6,346 nt of DNA from contig JASFTK010000085.1 of NCBI GenBank assembly GCA_050053595.1, positions 1 through 6,346 on the forward strand, in the 5' to 3' direction. The translations under genes and the position numbers were made by a program. Position 1 is the stretch's first letter, and each line of letters starts with the position of its first letter. The notes below the pieces were generated by a model. The model was not told where the DNA came from, searched no databases, and was given only the letters and a program-made list of their open reading frames with translations. The DNA comes from GCA-2726865 sp050053595. Lineage in GTDB: Archaea; Thermoproteota; Bathyarchaeia; TCS64. This document shows positions 5,008 through 6,346 of the stretch, piece after piece.

Positions 5008-5865
5008 TTGGCCGAAGAAGACATAGACAGGCTTGAAGCGGAATCCTCATCCCTCTTCGATAAACGGGATGGTCTGAGCAAAGAGAGAGATAGACATAGG
5101 AAGGAGAGGGACAGCCTCAACGAGTCCGTCAAGACCCTCCAAGATAGGGCGAACGCGGAGAAAGAGCAGAGAGACACCATCAACAAGAAAGTCGCAAGGC
5201 TCAAATCCAGACTTGGGACCCTCCGCAGTCGTTTAGACGAGAAACGGGGTCAAGTCAAGGGCCTTGATGAGAAGTTGAAGGAGAGCAGGAGGAGGTTGAA
5301 TTCTCGGCGGAGGATACAGGAGGAGCTCCGAGATATCGAATGGACCCTGTCAACCACCCCCACCCTTGAGATCAAGGACAAGGAGACCCAGCTGGTGGAG
5401 AGGGCCAACACCCTTAGAGAGGAGATCCATAAGCACGAGGAGCTGGACTCCAGGGACGATATGTTCGTCATGTCCCTGGCCGACGCTAAGGCCATACAGT
5501 TAGAGATCAGGGAGACCCTGGATGAGATGGATGAGCTCCACAAGGTGAGTGAGGGGCACCACGAGAGGATGATCGCCCTCTATAGACAGGCTGACGAGGA
5601 GAGGAGGAGGGCCGATGAGGCTCACGAGAGTTTTGTCGAAGCCCTCAAGGGTATAAGGGAGGTCAATAGAGAGATTGACGGGGTCATGAAGGCCCTCAGG
5701 AAACACAGGGCAGCCCTCCGAGAGAAAGACCAGGCCAGATCGTTCAGGCGTTCAAAGGCCATGGAGGAGAAGAAGAACGAGCTGGCTGAGAAAGCCCGCA
5801 GGAAGTTAGAGGATGGGGAGAAACTCACCCTGGAAGAGATGAAGCTCATCTACGGGGAAGGATAA
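5008..5865 (+). CDS. COG1340-type archaeal coiled-coil protein
   Basis: A 285-residue highly charged protein, almost entirely coiled coil, resembling the uncharacterised archaeal family COG1340, and of about the usual length. Residues 1-108 form a long helix rich in Glu, Arg and Lys, with repeated ERD units (26-28, 33-35). A break at IEWTLSTTPTLEIKDKE (110-126) resembles the I.W...T.PL linker of the family. A second helical stretch (127-249) includes EGHHERMIALYRQADEERRR (182-201) and ADEAHESFVEAL (202-213). The end is a basic helix followed by GEKLTLEEMKLIYGE (270-284). There is no membrane segment or cysteine. The molecular role is unknown; a structural or scaffolding job is inference. TTG at 5008 is the only plausible start: an in-frame TGA directly precedes it, and the next Met is residue 152. 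GAGGGCTGAT just upstream is a weak ribosome site. The stop is TAA. Confidence 0.85.
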   Translation: MAEEDIDRLEAESSSLFDKRDGLSKERDRHRKERDSLNESVKTLQDRANAEKEQRDTINKKVARLKSRLGTLRSRLDEKRGQVKGLDEKLKESRRRLNSRRRIQEELRDIEWTLSTTPTLEIKDKETQLVERANTLREEIHKHEELDSRDDMFVMSLADAKAIQLEIRETLDEMDELHKVSEGHHERMIALYRQADEERRRADEAHESFVEALKGIREVNREIDGVMKALRKHRAALREKDQARSFRRSKAMEEKKNELAEKARRKLEDGEKLTLEEMKLIYGEG

Positions 5866-5886
5866 CCTTCCTTAGGTATTCGATGG

Positions 5887-6346
5887 CTAGATTCTCAGGA
5901 GGGGGCAGGTCATACAGTGGATCCCACCGTTCCCTTTCCTCATCTCCTCCCCCGGGATCTGGACCACCTCGATACCCCTCTCCCTTGCCTCCTCCATCAC
6001 CCTAGGGTTACCAGTGTAATGCAGCGCTAGTTCCTTGTCCACGGTGAGGAAATTCGCGGCCATATCAAGGCGTTCCCTATCGGTGATCTCTAGGAGATCC
6101 CAGCCCTCCTCAACAAGCCAGTCGATGAAAGAGCCATCCCAAATCTCCTCGTCGCTGTAGAATATAGCAGGGGCGTACTCCAGTGTCTCTACGTGGACAA
6201 GGGCGGTCTTATCTGGGAGTTCAGCGAAGTCCCCGTCAATGTGGATGTCATCCGGGGGGACATTGAGGACGATAAAGGTGTCGACCAGGTCTTCCCCAAA
6301 CAGGAAATCCCTCACAGAATCAAGTGCCCCTGGGGTAGTCCTCTGG
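5887..6346 (-). CDS. Guanidine-modifying enzyme (arginine deiminase/DDAH-like), partial C-terminal part
   Basis: C-terminal 152 residues of a pentein-fold hydrolase of the arginine deiminase / dimethylarginine dimethylaminohydrolase superfamily, which attacks a guanidinium carbon through a cysteine thiouronium intermediate. Visible residues begin QRTTPGALDS, whose RT corresponds to the RTN motif of arginine deiminases. The catalytic His and Asp lie in DIHIDGDF. A conserved substrate-side segment, DMAANFLTVD, follows. The nucleophile Cys is in NGGIHCMTCPLLR at the extreme C-terminus, as expected. The frame stays open to the window edge; GTG at 6315 is an internal codon rather than the start, since the upstream RT motif belongs to the family. 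The substrate (arginine, methylarginine or another guanidine) cannot be fixed without the N-terminal half. The stop is TAG, 21 bp from the convergent coiled-coil gene. Confidence 0.85.
   Translation of the reverse strand, partial: QRTTPGALDSVRDFLFGEDLVDTFIVLNVPPDDIHIDGDFAELPDKTALVHVETLEYAPAIFYSDEEIWDGSFIDWLVEEGWDLLEITDRERLDMAANFLTVDKELALHYTGNPRVMEEARERGIEVVQIPGEEMRKGNGGIHCMTCPLLRI

Overview
The window looks archaeal. Several start codons lie about 25-30 bp downstream of an A/T-rich TATA-like box and have little or no Shine-Dalgarno sequence, which fits leaderless transcription. The gene set agrees: a Trm5-type tRNA methyltransferase, an archaeal Hsp20 with a long N-terminal arm, and a COG1340-type coiled-coil protein of archaea. 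The DNA is moderately GC-rich by eye. A Thermoproteota/Bathyarchaeia-like source is my best guess, but it is inference and not firm. Nothing suggests a phage, insertion sequence, CRISPR array, tRNA or rRNA.

Layout: (1) 1-634, minus: the N-terminal 211 codons of a Trm5-family methyltransferase, running off the left edge. (2) 692-1021, minus: a 109-residue protein with nine cysteines. (3) 1115-2134, plus: a D-2-hydroxyacid dehydrogenase with its main motifs intact but cut by one in-frame TAG at codon 137. (4) 2183-2437, plus: an 84-residue small protein, weakly PepSY-like. (5) 2596-2865, minus: an 89-residue conserved-looking hypothetical protein, divergent from (6) 2955-3545, plus: an Hsp20 small heat-shock protein. 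(7) 3548-4573, minus: a four-helix HtpX/M48-like membrane protein in which the whole zinc site has been replaced, ending 2 bp from the hsp20 stop. (8) 4574-5007: a gene-poor stretch with promoter-like boxes on both strands, a strong hairpin and a possible 48-residue ORF. (9) 5008-5865, plus: a 285-residue coiled-coil protein. (10) 5887-6346, minus: the C-terminal part of a guanidine-modifying (arginine deiminase/DDAH-like) enzyme, running off the right edge.

Most genes have their own promoter and are single or divergent units, so there is no clear multigene operon or integrated system. The two most informative observations are the single amber codon in an otherwise intact dehydrogenase and the membrane M48 homologue with no catalytic residues, which lies tail to tail with a small heat-shock chaperone. 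TAG also ends three other genes here (the Cys-rich protein, the HtpX-like protein and the guanidine-modifying enzyme). That makes nonsense mutation or assembly error more likely than pyrrolysine decoding for the dehydrogenase, without excluding the latter.
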